Shown: piece after piece, positions 43,775-52,905 of the stretch | How positions within the stretch are numbered: the stretch's first letter is position 1 | How the letters are laid out: each line of letters opens with the position of its first letter | Source of the DNA: Neptunitalea lumnitzerae | GTDB taxonomy: Bacteria > Bacteroidota > Bacteroidia > Flavobacteriales > Flavobacteriaceae | Assembly (NCBI RefSeq): GCF_027924185.1 | Contig: NZ_BRVO01000002.1 | Coordinates: forward strand, 1 to 64,000 | Direction of reading: 5' to 3' | Length of the DNA: 64,000 nucleotides | Program-made: the position numbers and the translations under genes | The notes under the pieces: generated by a model | Told to the model about the DNA's origin: nothing | Database searches by the model: none | What the model saw: the letters and a program-made list of their open reading frames with translations, nothing else

Positions 43775-44665
43775 ATGAAACATTGGATACAAGCGGCAAG
43801 GTTAAGAACCTTGCCTTTGTCTATTTCGGGTATATTGGTTGGTACTGCTGTAGCAATTTCTTATGGTTATTTTGATGCTATAACTTTTATCTTGGCACTA
43901 CTAACTACTGTTGGTTTTCAGGTACTTTCTAATTATGCAAACGATTATGGAGACGGAGTGAAGGGAACGGATGCAAATAGAGTAGGAGAACAACGTTTGG
44001 TTAACTCTGGTATTATTACTGCCAAACAGATGAAAAAGGCTATAGTTATAACCAGTATTATTACATTAATAATTGCTTTAGGGTTAATTTACAGAGCCTT
44101 TGGAGTAGAGAATTTTGGATATTCGGTATTATTTTTCTTGTTAGGAATAGCCAGTATTGTAGCTGCTATTAAATACACCGTAGGTAAATCTGCATACGGG
44201 TATACAGGCTTTGGAGATTTATTTGTTTTTATATTCTTTGGGCTTGTAAGTGTTATTGGTTCCTTCTTTTTATACACACAGGTTTTTTATTGGAAAGTTA
44301 TTTTACCTGCGGTAGCAGTGGGGTTATTAAGCATTGCTGTTTTAAACTTAAACAATATGCGTGATAGAGAAAATGATATTAAAGCAGGTAAGAATACTAT
44401 TGTAGTTAAGTTAGGAGTTCCTCTTTCTAAATTTTACCATTATTTTCTTATAATTATTTCTATGGTATGCATGATGTTATATTCTATCTTATCTTTTGAA
44501 TATCAGTGGGAAATTGTATATTTGGTAGCTTTTATTCCATTAGTGATTCATCTAATTACTGTAAAAAAGAATACAAACCCTGTTTTATTAGATAGTGAAT
44601 TAAAAAAAGTAGCTCTAAGTACTTTCTTTATGTCGTTATTATTTCTGATAGGAAAATTTTTATAG
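43775..44665 (+). CDS. menA: 1,4-Dihydroxy-2-naphthoate polyprenyltransferase
   Basis: A 296-residue membrane protein of the UbiA family with about eight helices. Asp-rich prenyl-diphosphate motif NYANDYGDGVKGTDANR (about residues 52-68) and second motif NNMRDRENDIKAGKNT are present. It attaches the isoprenoid tail to DHNA with loss of CO2, giving demethylmenaquinone in the cytoplasmic membrane. It is directly behind menB in one operon. Confidence 0.94.
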   Translation: MKHWIQAARLRTLPLSISGILVGTAVAISYGYFDAITFILALLTTVGFQVLSNYANDYGDGVKGTDANRVGEQRLVNSGIITAKQMKKAIVITSIITLIIALGLIYRAFGVENFGYSVLFFLLGIASIVAAIKYTVGKSAYGYTGFGDLFVFIFFGLVSVIGSFFLYTQVFYWKVILPAVAVGLLSIAVLNLNNMRDRENDIKAGKNTIVVKLGVPLSKFYHYFLIIISMVCMMLYSILSFEYQWEIVYLVAFIPLVIHLITVKKNTNPVLLDSELKKVALSTFFMSLLFLIGKFL

Positions 44666-44730
44666 TGTGTAGATACAGGTTGTTATGCAACCGATAAAAT
44701 TTGGAAGTAACTAACTGTATGATAATAAAT

Positions 44731-46698
44731 ATGAGATTCGAAAAAAGGAAGATTATATTTTTTCTATTTCTATTTTTGATGGTGCAAATGACAATGTTGT
44801 TTGCCCAATCAAAAAAACAGATTCAGAAATCTGAAAAGTATCGTACGTATGAAATAGCTACAGATACACTAACCAAATTAAAAACTATATTAAGTTTTTC
44901 TAAAGTAGATTATCTGCCAAATAAAGATTTGGTAGATGATTTTATGGATAACGTAGTTGCAAATTTACATGAAGGAACAGACGAGTACTTGTATTATAAC
45001 TTTGTAAAAGGTCATCTGTATCGCTTACAAGAAAATTATGTAAATTCTGTACAATACCTTAGTAAGGTTGTAGAAGATTCTTCTAAACTATCTTCTGTAG
45101 AGCTAATAAAGGTTTATGCACAACTTTTTAAGGGCTACCAAGCGAGCTCTAATTATGGAGCAAGTTTGTATTACTTTAATAAATTAAAAGGAGTAAGAGA
45201 TACTTTAGACCCCAAATCCGTAGCGTATTCAGACTTAGTAAACTACAATATAAACGAGGAAAATGTATTTTATAGGTTGGGAATGTATAGCGAAGCTATT
45301 AGTATTTTACGCCCAAAATACTTTAATGAGTATGTAAAAGAAAATAGGGATGAGTACTTGCTGTTAGGAGCTGCTAATAATTTAGGTTTATATTATCTTC
45401 AAGTAGAAAAAATGGATAGTGCAGCCATATTTTTCAGACGTTCTTTAAGTCACTTAAATAAATTAGATGAAACCGATAAAAGAGCATCTGTACATTTAAT
45501 GGCGCTTATTAAAGGTAATCTTGGAGAGGCGTATTATCATTTAGGAAATATAGATGTAGCCATAAGATTTTTAGAAGAAGATGTAGATTACAATTCAGAC
45601 TATGAGCCTATAAACGTAGCATGGTCATCGTTATTGCTGGTTAAATGCTATTTGCAAAAAGAAAATTTCACGAAAGCTTTAAGCTATTTAGAATTATATA
45701 AAACACTAGATTTTGATCATGCTGGTTATGCTAAATTAGATAAAGAGTATTACATTTTATTAAGTGAGTACTATTCTGCCAGAAATAATTATAAAAGTTC
45801 TTATGAATATTTGCGAAAAGCAAATAGAATATCTGATAGCCTAGATGAAGTAAAGAGTTCTAATTCTTTTATAGAATCTAAAATAGCTTTTATTGTTTCT
45901 TTAAAAGAGGATGAGATTAAAAATAAAGAGCAAGAATTGGCAGCACTAAAATTAGCAGATGTTTCTGAAAATGATATTTATGAGGACTTGAAAAATAAAT
46001 ATAGAAATGCTTTTATAGGCTTGGTAATTTTGGCAATTCTAGTGTTTATTTCTTGTATTGTAGTAGCAAAAACTAATAAACATAACAAGCTTTTAGTAAA
46101 GCAAAATAAAGAGGTAGATCAGCACTTGTTAATAAACACTAACAAGGTTGAGAAACTGCAAGAATATTACATAGATATCAATAGGTGTGTTGCTATTTAT
46201 ATTAATTTGCTCTCAGAAGTTTTCTTTGACGAGAATAAAAGTGTTTACAAGGCAAGTGCCTATAAAACTAGAATGTCATTTTTATTTACAATTCAAAGAA
46301 TTTTAAGTGTAAGAGGAGTAGATTCTGTATCAATAAACGAAGTGTTTGGAAAAGTTATTTCTGCTGTTTGGTTAGAAGCTAAAAAACCTCAAGTTTTTAT
46401 AACTAATATTGCATTATCAGAATATGAGTTTATAGCTATTTCAATGCTTATTTTTGAACTACATAAAAAGTATTTAGGTATACCTAGTAATTTGGAAGAG
46501 TCGAGTGTTCAAATATCTATTGTAAATCTTGATGATAGTAGAAAGTTAACTTATGTTGATAAAACAATTTCAGATGATATTTCCTTTTCTGAAGAAGAGA
46601 TGTATCGTAACGAAATGATTAAGGGACTAACCAAATTGATGAAAGGTTACCACAAAATAACCTTAAAAGAAGGTCTTAATTTCGAACTTATTTTTTAA
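44731..46698 (+). CDS. TPR signalling protein with degenerate kinase-like C-terminus
   Basis: A 655-residue protein. The ATG at 44731 (MRFEKRKIIFFLFLFLM...LFAQ) gives a clean signal peptide and is preferred over an in-frame ATG at 44719 and a TTG at 44701. Residues about 40-390 are TPR repeats (EYLLLGAANNLGLYYLQVEKMDSAAIFFRRSL; GNLGEAYYHLGNIDVAIRFLEED), then a coiled stretch and a membrane helix (about 428-448). The cytoplasmic part resembles HisKA_2/HWE kinases in outline (IALSEYEFIAISMLIFELHKKYLG replaces the E...N box), but no H-box, ATP-binding Asn or Gly-rich motif is visible. Probably a non-catalytic sensor. Confidence 0.7.
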   Translation: MRFEKRKIIFFLFLFLMVQMTMLFAQSKKQIQKSEKYRTYEIATDTLTKLKTILSFSKVDYLPNKDLVDDFMDNVVANLHEGTDEYLYYNFVKGHLYRLQENYVNSVQYLSKVVEDSSKLSSVELIKVYAQLFKGYQASSNYGASLYYFNKLKGVRDTLDPKSVAYSDLVNYNINEENVFYRLGMYSEAISILRPKYFNEYVKENRDEYLLLGAANNLGLYYLQVEKMDSAAIFFRRSLSHLNKLDETDKRASVHLMALIKGNLGEAYYHLGNIDVAIRFLEEDVDYNSDYEPINVAWSSLLLVKCYLQKENFTKALSYLELYKTLDFDHAGYAKLDKEYYILLSEYYSARNNYKSSYEYLRKANRISDSLDEVKSSNSFIESKIAFIVSLKEDEIKNKEQELAALKLADVSENDIYEDLKNKYRNAFIGLVILAILVFISCIVVAKTNKHNKLLVKQNKEVDQHLLINTNKVEKLQEYYIDINRCVAIYINLLSEVFFDENKSVYKASAYKTRMSFLFTIQRILSVRGVDSVSINEVFGKVISAVWLEAKKPQVFITNIALSEYEFIAISMLIFELHKKYLGIPSNLEESSVQISIVNLDDSRKLTYVDKTISDDISFSEEEMYRNEMIKGLTKLMKGYHKITLKEGLNFELIF

Positions 46699-46787
46699 AG
46701 AGAGAACTTACACTACTCGTTTCTACTACATTTTATCTTTAACATAATTATATTTTTTCTCTTATACTTAAAGCCATATTATTTGTT

Positions 46788-46795
46788 TATTTTTG
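46788..46795 (+). promoter_or_regulatory. Candidate -7 box, metallo-hydrolase gene
   Basis: TATTTTTG matches TAnnTTTG exactly, 20 bp ahead of the start codon of the hydrolase. No clear -33 TTG at the ideal distance was found. Confidence 0.35.
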
Positions 46796-46815
46796 GTAGG
46801 TAACCAAAAAAATAC

Positions 46816-47499
46816 ATGATGAAGATTACATTTTACGGACAGAATTCTCTGTACATTGAAACAGAGGGTAAAAAGTTATTAGTAGATCCATTTATATCAC
46901 CAAATGAAGCTACTAAGGGTATTGTTGATATTGATACATTAGAAGTAGACTATATACTGGTAACACATGCTCACCAAGACCACGTGTATGACGTAGAAGC
47001 TATAGCAAAGAGAACCAATGCAGTTATTGTTTCTAATGCAGAGATAGCATCTTATTATGCCGATAAAGGTTTTGAAACACATCCTATGAATCATGGAGGT
47101 AGTTGGAATTTTGATTTTGGAAGTTTAAAATATGTTATTGCGCTACATTCGTCTACTTTTCCTGATGGAAAAAGTGGTGGACTTCCGGGAGGATTTGTAT
47201 TAGTTTCAGGAGGTAAGACAGTGTATATAGCTGGAGATACCTCATTAACTATGGATATGAAACTAATTCCTATGTTTTTTAAACTAGACTTAGCTATATT
47301 ACCTATAGGTGATAATTTTACTATGGGACTTGATGAAGCGGTAGTTGCAGCTGAATTTGTTGATTGTAATAAAGTTTTAGGTTGTCATTATGATACTTTT
47401 GGATATATTGAAATAGATCATGATAAAGCAAAGGAAACTTTCTCTCAAAAAGGTAAGGAATTGATTCTCTTGAATATAGGTGAATCAATTGATTTATGA
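46816..47499 (+). CDS. UPF0173-type metal-dependent hydrolase
   Basis: A 227-residue MBL-fold hydrolase. The zinc motif is H51-A-H53-Q-D55-H56, with the rest of the set in HSSTFPDG, IAGDTSLTMDM and GCHYDTFG. It matches the YtkL/UPF0173 branch, whose substrate is unknown. Two adjacent ATGs could start it (46816 or 46819); the second gives the family-like MKITFYGQNS. Note Gln in GQNS where most relatives have His (GHS). It is cytoplasmic. Confidence 0.85.
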   Translation: MMKITFYGQNSLYIETEGKKLLVDPFISPNEATKGIVDIDTLEVDYILVTHAHQDHVYDVEAIAKRTNAVIVSNAEIASYYADKGFETHPMNHGGSWNFDFGSLKYVIALHSSTFPDGKSGGLPGGFVLVSGGKTVYIAGDTSLTMDMKLIPMFFKLDLAILPIGDNFTMGLDEAVVAAEFVDCNKVLGCHYDTFGYIEIDHDKAKETFSQKGKELILLNIGESIDL

Positions 47500-47578
47500 T
47501 TATTTTGTTAAAAAATTAACATTTGGAATGAGGAATTGGATAACATGAATATATTTGTTATCTAATTTCCCAAACCGA

Positions 47579-48685
47579 ATGAAAGACACTACTTCTACAC
47601 TTACGGATAAGTTTAGAGAAACCCCCAAGATATTTGATGAAATTGAAGACTATGCTATTATTCTTTTAGACGTTAACGGTAATATTATAAACTGGAACCG
47701 TGGAGCTGAAAGAATAAAAGGTTATAGCGCTTATGAAATACTTGGTAAAAACTTCCGACAATTTTATACTCAAAAAGATTTAGATTTTGGCAAGCCCGAT
47801 ATGCTTATTGAAAAAGCAAGGAATGAGGGTAAAGCTATTGATGAAGGCTGGAGAATTAAAAAAGATGGCTCTGCCTTTTGGGGTAGTGTAACTATTACAG
47901 CAAGGCATAATGATTTAGGTGAAGTAATTGGTTTTATTAAAGTTACTAGAGACTTAACGGAGCGTAAAAGAGCAGAGGAGGCGTTACTAAAGCATACCAG
48001 AGAAATTGAAATCAAAAATAAAGAGCTTGAACAGTATACCTATATCGCCTCTCATGATCTTCAAGAACCTATTAGAACAGTTATAAATTTTGTAGAACTT
48101 CTGAATTCTGAGTACGAAGAGAAGTTAGATGAAAATGCAAAATTGTATATGAGTTTTATATCAGAGGCTTCTCATAGAATGAGTAATTTGGTAAAAGGAC
48201 TTTTAGATTTTACGAGAATAGGAAATACCAAACAACTGGTTACCGTTAATTGTAATAAACTGGTTGAAAGTTTACTTCAAGATTTAGAAGTAAAAATTTC
48301 AGAATCTAAGGCTGAAATTATAGTTGGCGACCTTCCCGAAATTAAGGCTTATGAACCTGAGTTAATTTCACTTTTTCTAAATTTAATAACAAATGCAATT
48401 AAGTTTAGAAAGAATGATGTAACCCCAAAAATTAAAATTACTTCGAAATTAGAAAAAGATGGTTGGCATTTTTCAGTTAAGGATAATGGAATAGGCATAA
48501 AAGAAAGATATTTATCTAAAATATTTGTTATGTTCCAAAGGTTACATAGTAGATCTGAGTTCGATGGTACAGGTATTGGCCTTGCTTATTGTAAGAAGAT
48601 TGTTGATTTACATAATGGTAGAATTTGGGTAGAATCTGAGTTTGGAAACGGAAGTAATTTCTTTTTCTCGCTTGGAGCAAAATAA
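47579..48685 (+). CDS. PAS-domain sensor histidine kinase
   Basis: A 368-residue soluble kinase starting at the ATG at 47579; an upstream TTG at 47555 lies within a -7-like TATATTTG. One PAS domain (about residues 20-130; NIINWNRGAERIKGYSAYEILGKNF with a PAC end GFIKVTRDLTERKRAEEAL) is followed by a kinase core with H159 in YIASHDLQEPIRTV, an N-box LFLNLITNAIKFR and G-boxes DNGIGI and GTGIGLAYCK. There is no membrane segment, so it senses a cytoplasmic signal. Its partner receiver is 9 bp downstream. The phytochrome-like kinase part suits that type of receiver. Confidence 0.9.
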   Translation: MKDTTSTLTDKFRETPKIFDEIEDYAIILLDVNGNIINWNRGAERIKGYSAYEILGKNFRQFYTQKDLDFGKPDMLIEKARNEGKAIDEGWRIKKDGSAFWGSVTITARHNDLGEVIGFIKVTRDLTERKRAEEALLKHTREIEIKNKELEQYTYIASHDLQEPIRTVINFVELLNSEYEEKLDENAKLYMSFISEASHRMSNLVKGLLDFTRIGNTKQLVTVNCNKLVESLLQDLEVKISESKAEIIVGDLPEIKAYEPELISLFLNLITNAIKFRKNDVTPKIKITSKLEKDGWHFSVKDNGIGIKERYLSKIFVMFQRLHSRSEFDGTGIGLAYCKKIVDLHNGRIWVESEFGNGSNFFFSLGAK

Positions 48686-48694
48686 GATAGAAGT

Positions 48695-49102
48695 ATGAGT
48701 GATTTAAGACATGTTTTACTTGTGGATGATGATCCGGCAACTAATTTTATTAATAGAAAAATTATTACTGATAGTGGTTGCGCAGATATAATAACTACGG
48801 TTACTAGTGCAGAAGCAGCGTTAGAATTTCTAGTTTCTACTAAGGAGTCTGAAAAGGATCAACCCGATTTAATTTTACTAGACATTAATATGCCTGGTAT
48901 GAATGGTTGGGAGTTTCTAGAAGAATATAAAGATTTAGATGAGGAGCAGAAGGCTAAGATTGTAATTGTCATGTTAACAACCTCTCTAAATCCTGATGAT
49001 GAAGAGCGCGCAAGAAAAAATCCGTTAGTTAACGGATTTAAGAATAAACCTTTAAATCCTATTGCTATTAAAGATATATTAGAAAACTATTTTAATAAAT
49101 AA
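48695..49102 (+). CDS. Rcp1-like single-domain response regulator
   Basis: A 135-residue receiver with acidic residues D11-D13, phospho-acceptor D63 (LILLDINMPGMNGWEFLEEY), switch Thr in VIVMLTTSLNPDDEERA and Lys in NGFKNKPLNPIAIKDI. The inserted and C-terminal elements follow the Rcp1 group of phytochrome-linked receivers. There is no output domain. It is 9 bp behind its kinase and 31 bp before menC. Confidence 0.9.
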   Translation: MSDLRHVLLVDDDPATNFINRKIITDSGCADIITTVTSAEAALEFLVSTKESEKDQPDLILLDINMPGMNGWEFLEEYKDLDEEQKAKIVIVMLTTSLNPDDEERARKNPLVNGFKNKPLNPIAIKDILENYFNK

Positions 49103-49133
49103 TATTGCTTTATCTTTATGCTTTTATGAATTC

Positions 49134-50177
49134 ATGAAAGCATTTTATAAGCGATATGTCCTCAATTTTAAACGCCCTAGTGGAACTTCTAGAGGCGTTT
49201 TGCATGAAAAAGAAACTTGGTTTATTATTCTTAAAAATGGTGATGCTACAGGTATAGGTGAATGTGGTATACTCAGATCATTAAGTTATGATGATAGGCC
49301 AGATTACGAAGAAAAATTGCAATGGGCGTGTGCTAATATACACTTAGGAGAAGCTCAATTATTTACAGCCTTAAAAGAGTTTCCTTCAATTCAATTTGGA
49401 ATAGAGCAAGCCTTTCTTTCTTTAAAATCTTCAGATAAATATATATTACATCCATCAAACTTTACTTTAGGTAACGATGCAATACCTATTAATGGTCTTA
49501 TTTGGATGGGAGACCGTGAGTATATGAAGTCTCAAATAATAGAGAAATTAAATAGTGGTTTTAATTGTATTAAATTAAAAATTGGAGCTATTGATTTTGA
49601 AACGGAATTATCTCTTTTAAAATATATTAGAAGTGAATTTACATCTGAAGAGATTGAAATTAGAGTAGATGCTAATGGTGCATTTTCCACTTCCATAGCC
49701 CTTGAAAATCTTAAGAAATTATCAGATTTTGAATTACATTCAATAGAACAGCCTATTAAAGCTGGTAATTGGGATGCTATGGCTGAATTATGCAGTAACA
49801 CTCCACTTGAAATAGCATTAGACGAAGAATTAATAGGTATTACAGATTACGATGAGAAACAGTGTTTGTTAAAGCATATTAAACCACAATACATAATTTT
49901 AAAGCCTAGTTTAGTGGGGGGATATAGAGGTTGTGTGGAATGGATTAAGCTTGCAGAAGCACAAGATACAGGTTGGTGGATAACGAGTGCTTTGGAAAGC
50001 AATATAGGATTAAATGCAATAGCCCAATTTACCTATACATTAGAGAATAAAATGCCCCAAGGTTTAGGTACCGGTGGTTTATATACCAACAATTTTGAAA
50101 GTCCTTTAGAAGTTCAAGATGGATATTTACATTACAACACTAACAAAGCATGGGACTTTAATTTACTAGCGGAATAG
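49134..50177 (+). CDS. menC: o-Succinylbenzoate synthase
   Basis: A 347-residue enolase-superfamily enzyme that dehydrates SHCHC to o-succinylbenzoate. The catalytic acid/base lysines are in CIKLKIG and IILKPSLVGGY, and metal ligands in RVDANGAF, SIEQPI and ALDEELIG. It belongs with menE two genes downstream. The start codon MKAFYKRYVLNFKRP fits the family N-terminus. Confidence 0.92.
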   Translation: MKAFYKRYVLNFKRPSGTSRGVLHEKETWFIILKNGDATGIGECGILRSLSYDDRPDYEEKLQWACANIHLGEAQLFTALKEFPSIQFGIEQAFLSLKSSDKYILHPSNFTLGNDAIPINGLIWMGDREYMKSQIIEKLNSGFNCIKLKIGAIDFETELSLLKYIRSEFTSEEIEIRVDANGAFSTSIALENLKKLSDFELHSIEQPIKAGNWDAMAELCSNTPLEIALDEELIGITDYDEKQCLLKHIKPQYIILKPSLVGGYRGCVEWIKLAEAQDTGWWITSALESNIGLNAIAQFTYTLENKMPQGLGTGGLYTNNFESPLEVQDGYLHYNTNKAWDFNLLAE

Positions 50178-50179
50178 AT

Positions 50180-51100
50180 ATGTTTATAAAGCAGGCATTA
50201 CAAGGAAAAAATGATTGGTTTGGGTATTTAGGAGGCTTTGTATTTACTATGTTTTCTTGGCAATTAATAGGAGCTTTACCGCTGTTGATTGTTTTAATGC
50301 AAAAAAATCTTGTAAACAGTAGTTTGGCCCAGATGGCAAATACTATTGGGTTTAATAACTTTTTAATACTTAATATTATAAGCTTTGGGGTTGGATTGCT
50401 AGGATTATTTTTTTGGGTTACCAAATATCATGGCTTATCAATTCTTAAACTAACAACTACTAGAACTAACGTAAATTGGAAACGAGTTTTTTTAGCGTTT
50501 CTAGTAGTGGCTATTACCAGTGCAGTACAAGTTTATGTTGATTATGGAATGCATCCGGAATCTTATGAATGGAATTTCAATCTAGATAAATTTTTAGTGC
50601 TGTTAGGGGTGGTGTTACTATTACCTATACAAACTAGTTTTGAGGAGTACTTATTTAGAGGGTATTTAATGCAAGGGATAGGTGTAGTAACCAAAACCAA
50701 ATGGCTGCCTTTAGTGGTTACGTCTGTGGTGTTTGGTTTAATGCACTTGGGAAACCCTGAGGTAGATAAATTAGGTCCCATAGTAATGGTATATTATATA
50801 GGTACTGGGTTTAGTTTAGCCATTATGACCTTAATGGACGAGGGAATGGAACTAGCTTTAGGTTTTCATGCAGCTAATAATATGATTGGAGCCTTATTGG
50901 TTACGGCAGATTGGTCGGCAATTCAAACAGATTCTGTATTAAAAGATATTTCTACACCTGAAATGGGAATGGATGTACTTTTCCCTATTGTAAGCCAAAT
51001 ATTAATTTTGGTCATTTTTGCAAAAATTTTTAAATGGAATGACTGGAAGGGGAAATTGTTTGGTAAATTGCAGGTACAAACAAATGAAACTACTAACTAA
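50180..51100 (+). CDS. CPBP-family intramembrane metalloprotease
   Basis: A 306-residue membrane protein with about eight helices and the CPBP (CAAX protease/bacteriocin-processing, Abi) motifs: E155-E156-x3-R160 in SFEEYLFRGYLMQ, FGLMHLGN and GFHAANNMIGAL. The start is 2 bp after menC and the stop 13 bp before menE, so it is co-transcribed with the menaquinone genes. Its function in the pathway is unknown; in the Bacteroidota the placement between menC and menE recurs, in my recollection. Confidence 0.9.
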   Translation: MFIKQALQGKNDWFGYLGGFVFTMFSWQLIGALPLLIVLMQKNLVNSSLAQMANTIGFNNFLILNIISFGVGLLGLFFWVTKYHGLSILKLTTTRTNVNWKRVFLAFLVVAITSAVQVYVDYGMHPESYEWNFNLDKFLVLLGVVLLLPIQTSFEEYLFRGYLMQGIGVVTKTKWLPLVVTSVVFGLMHLGNPEVDKLGPIVMVYYIGTGFSLAIMTLMDEGMELALGFHAANNMIGALLVTADWSAIQTDSVLKDISTPEMGMDVLFPIVSQILILVIFAKIFKWNDWKGKLFGKLQVQTNETTN

Positions 51101-51113
51101 AATATAATCAGCA

Positions 51114-52202
51114 ATGCAAACACCTGGATTTAAAAATATTCACAACAGATTTAAACTTAACGGGTATCATTTTTCTAGAACAGACTTAAAAGATGTGGCT
51201 TATACTTTTATTAAAGAGGGGAGACCTTTTGAGAGAGAAATAGGTAACTTTTTGTTAGACTGGTTAGATGACAATGAATTTGTAACGGTTAAAACTTCTG
51301 GTTCTACAGGAACTCCTAAGAGAATTCAATTAAGTAAAGATAAGATGGTAAACTCGGCATTAGCTACGGGTAATCATTTTAAATTAGAAGTTGGGCAGCG
51401 TGCATTGCATTGTTTACCTGCAGAGTATATTGCAGGTAAAATGATGTTAGTAAGAGCAATGATTTTAGGGTTAGAGATAGATTTGGTTCCGCCAGATAAG
51501 TATCCTCTACTATATAACGAAAAAGAATATGATTTTTGTGCTATGGTGCCTATGCAAGTAAAATTTTCTTTAGAAGAATTGCCTAGAGTAAAGAGAATTA
51601 TTGTAGGTGGAGCACCGTTAACACCAAGTTTAAAGGAAGAATTACAGAATGTATCTTCTTATATTTATGAAACCTATGGAATGACCGAGACTATTACCCA
51701 TATAGCTTCTAGAAAGGTAAATAAATTTAAGAAAGGAAAAGAATATAGTTATTTTAAAGTAATGCCAGATGTTGCTATTAGCACAGATGAGCGTAGTTGT
51801 TTGGTAATAACAGCACCGCACCTTTCAGATGAGCCTGTAGTAACTAATGATGTTGTAAATATTATAACCAAGCGTAAATTTGAATGGTTAGGACGAATAG
51901 ATAATGCTATTAATTCTGGTGGTATTAAACTATTCCCTGAACGAGTAGAAGCAAAACTTGATACTATTAAAAAACCATTTTTTGTTACTGGAGTACCTGA
52001 TGAAAATTTAGGAGAGAAATTGGTTTTAGTTGTAGAATGTAGTAAACCAGAAACTGAAGATATTATTAAAAAACAGATTGAGGAAGCAGACTTAGAGAAA
52101 TATGCTAAACCTAAAGAAGTTGTAATGGTACCTAAATTTGTTAGAACTTTAAATGATAAAATTCTTAGAAAAGAAACTTTAGAAAAAGTAAATACTCATT
52201 AA
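51114..52202 (+). CDS. menE: o-Succinylbenzoate-CoA ligase (short form)
   Basis: A 362-residue ANL-family ligase that makes OSB-CoA for MenB. P-loop VKTSGSTGTPKRIQLSKDKM, YETYGMTETITHIASRKVN and the end NDKILRKETLEKVN with the catalytic Lys are present. It is shorter than E. coli MenE (451), as is usual for Bacteroidota, mainly through a reduced N-terminal subdomain. Position after menC supports the assignment. Confidence 0.88.
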   Translation: MQTPGFKNIHNRFKLNGYHFSRTDLKDVAYTFIKEGRPFEREIGNFLLDWLDDNEFVTVKTSGSTGTPKRIQLSKDKMVNSALATGNHFKLEVGQRALHCLPAEYIAGKMMLVRAMILGLEIDLVPPDKYPLLYNEKEYDFCAMVPMQVKFSLEELPRVKRIIVGGAPLTPSLKEELQNVSSYIYETYGMTETITHIASRKVNKFKKGKEYSYFKVMPDVAISTDERSCLVITAPHLSDEPVVTNDVVNIITKRKFEWLGRIDNAINSGGIKLFPERVEAKLDTIKKPFFVTGVPDENLGEKLVLVVECSKPETEDIIKKQIEEADLEKYAKPKEVVMVPKFVRTLNDKILRKETLEKVNTH

Positions 52203-52260
52203 AAGGTAGTAATAACTTACTAATAAGGCTACTTTACTCATTGTTAGTGGAAGTAGGCAG

Positions 52261-52317
52261 ATTGACTTCATAAGTTTGATAATAATAAATATCAAAACTA
52301 TGAAGTCAATTTTTTTT
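52261..52317 (+). terminator. Long hairpin with T run enclosing a start codon
   Basis: Two 21-base arms pair with only two adjacent mismatches (outer arms attgacttcata and tatgaagtcaat are perfect), with an 8-base loop ataataaa and eight T directly after. By form it is an intrinsic terminator of the menC-CPBP-menE transcript. However, the ATG of the following small gene (52300) is inside the right arm. It may therefore control that gene by attenuation or by hiding its ribosome entry site. Confidence 0.75.
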
Positions 52318-52674
52318 ACAGTCGTTTTTATTTTTATTGGTTATAAGAGTTTTTCGCAAACAAATACTAGTGAAAATATAGCCATTACAAATAATGAAAC
52401 AATAGCTGAGTATACCATAACTACCAATAATATTGTTTTAAACACTTGGCAAGATGTAGCCAATCAGTTGAATTGTAAAGTGCCTAGTGTACAGGTAATT
52501 TTAGATCAGTTTGGGCAAATACAACAAATGAGTATTAGAAACCAAGAAACAAACATAGTTTATATTGACGGAGTTAGAACTACTATGGAGGCATTACAAA
52601 TGCTGAACCCTGCAGATATAGAAAGTATCAAGGTATTGCCTAATACTAATACTTATATTCCTGTTAATGATTGA
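52300..52674 (+). CDS. Small secreted plug-like protein
   Basis: A 124-residue protein with a signal peptide (MKSIFFTVVFIFIGYKSFSQ). An in-frame TTG at 52276 lies in the hairpin's left arm and is unlikely to be the start. The mature part has a Gln-rich middle and ends IVYIDGVRTTMEALQMLNPADIESIKVLPN, very like the plug segment of TonB-dependent receptors (IDG...L..P.DIESIEVLK), but no barrel follows. Such orphan plug-like proteins exist in Bacteroidota; the role is unknown. The start codon is buried in a hairpin. Confidence 0.65.
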   Translation: MKSIFFTVVFIFIGYKSFSQTNTSENIAITNNETIAEYTITTNNIVLNTWQDVANQLNCKVPSVQVILDQFGQIQQMSIRNQETNIVYIDGVRTTMEALQMLNPADIESIKVLPNTNTYIPVND

Positions 52675-52729
52675 TTTATAATTTGTTTTTGGCAGGAAAA
52701 TTGTTATATTAAAATTAAGGGTTCGGGAG

Positions 52730-52783
52730 AATAGTCTCAAAACAGATGAAGATAAAATGAAATGAGTTTTGAGACTATTTTTT
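52730..52783 (+). terminator. Terminator after small secreted protein gene
   Basis: A 14-bp perfect stem (aatagtctcaaaac / gttttgagactatt) with a 22-base loop and T run. It lies 56 bp after the stop codon of the small gene. The long loop is unusual but the stem and T tract are clear. Confidence 0.8.
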
Positions 52784-52848
52784 ACTCGATCTTTAGTTTC
52801 CTTATATATAATACTTTCATTTAAAGCGCCGATATTGAGATTTTAAGT

Positions 52849-52891
52849 AAAGTTAAAGCTTCCTATAATGAATGGGAAGCTTTAACTTTTT
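52849..52891 (+). terminator. Second strong hairpin upstream of tetR
   Basis: A 15-bp perfect stem (aaagttaaagcttcc / ggaagctttaacttt) with an 11-base loop and T run lies only 65 bp after the previous terminator and 41 bp before the tetR start. No gene is seen between the two hairpins, so a short untranslated RNA or a double safeguard against read-through is possible. Confidence 0.75.
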
Positions 52892-52905
52892 ATATACATT
52901 TAATT

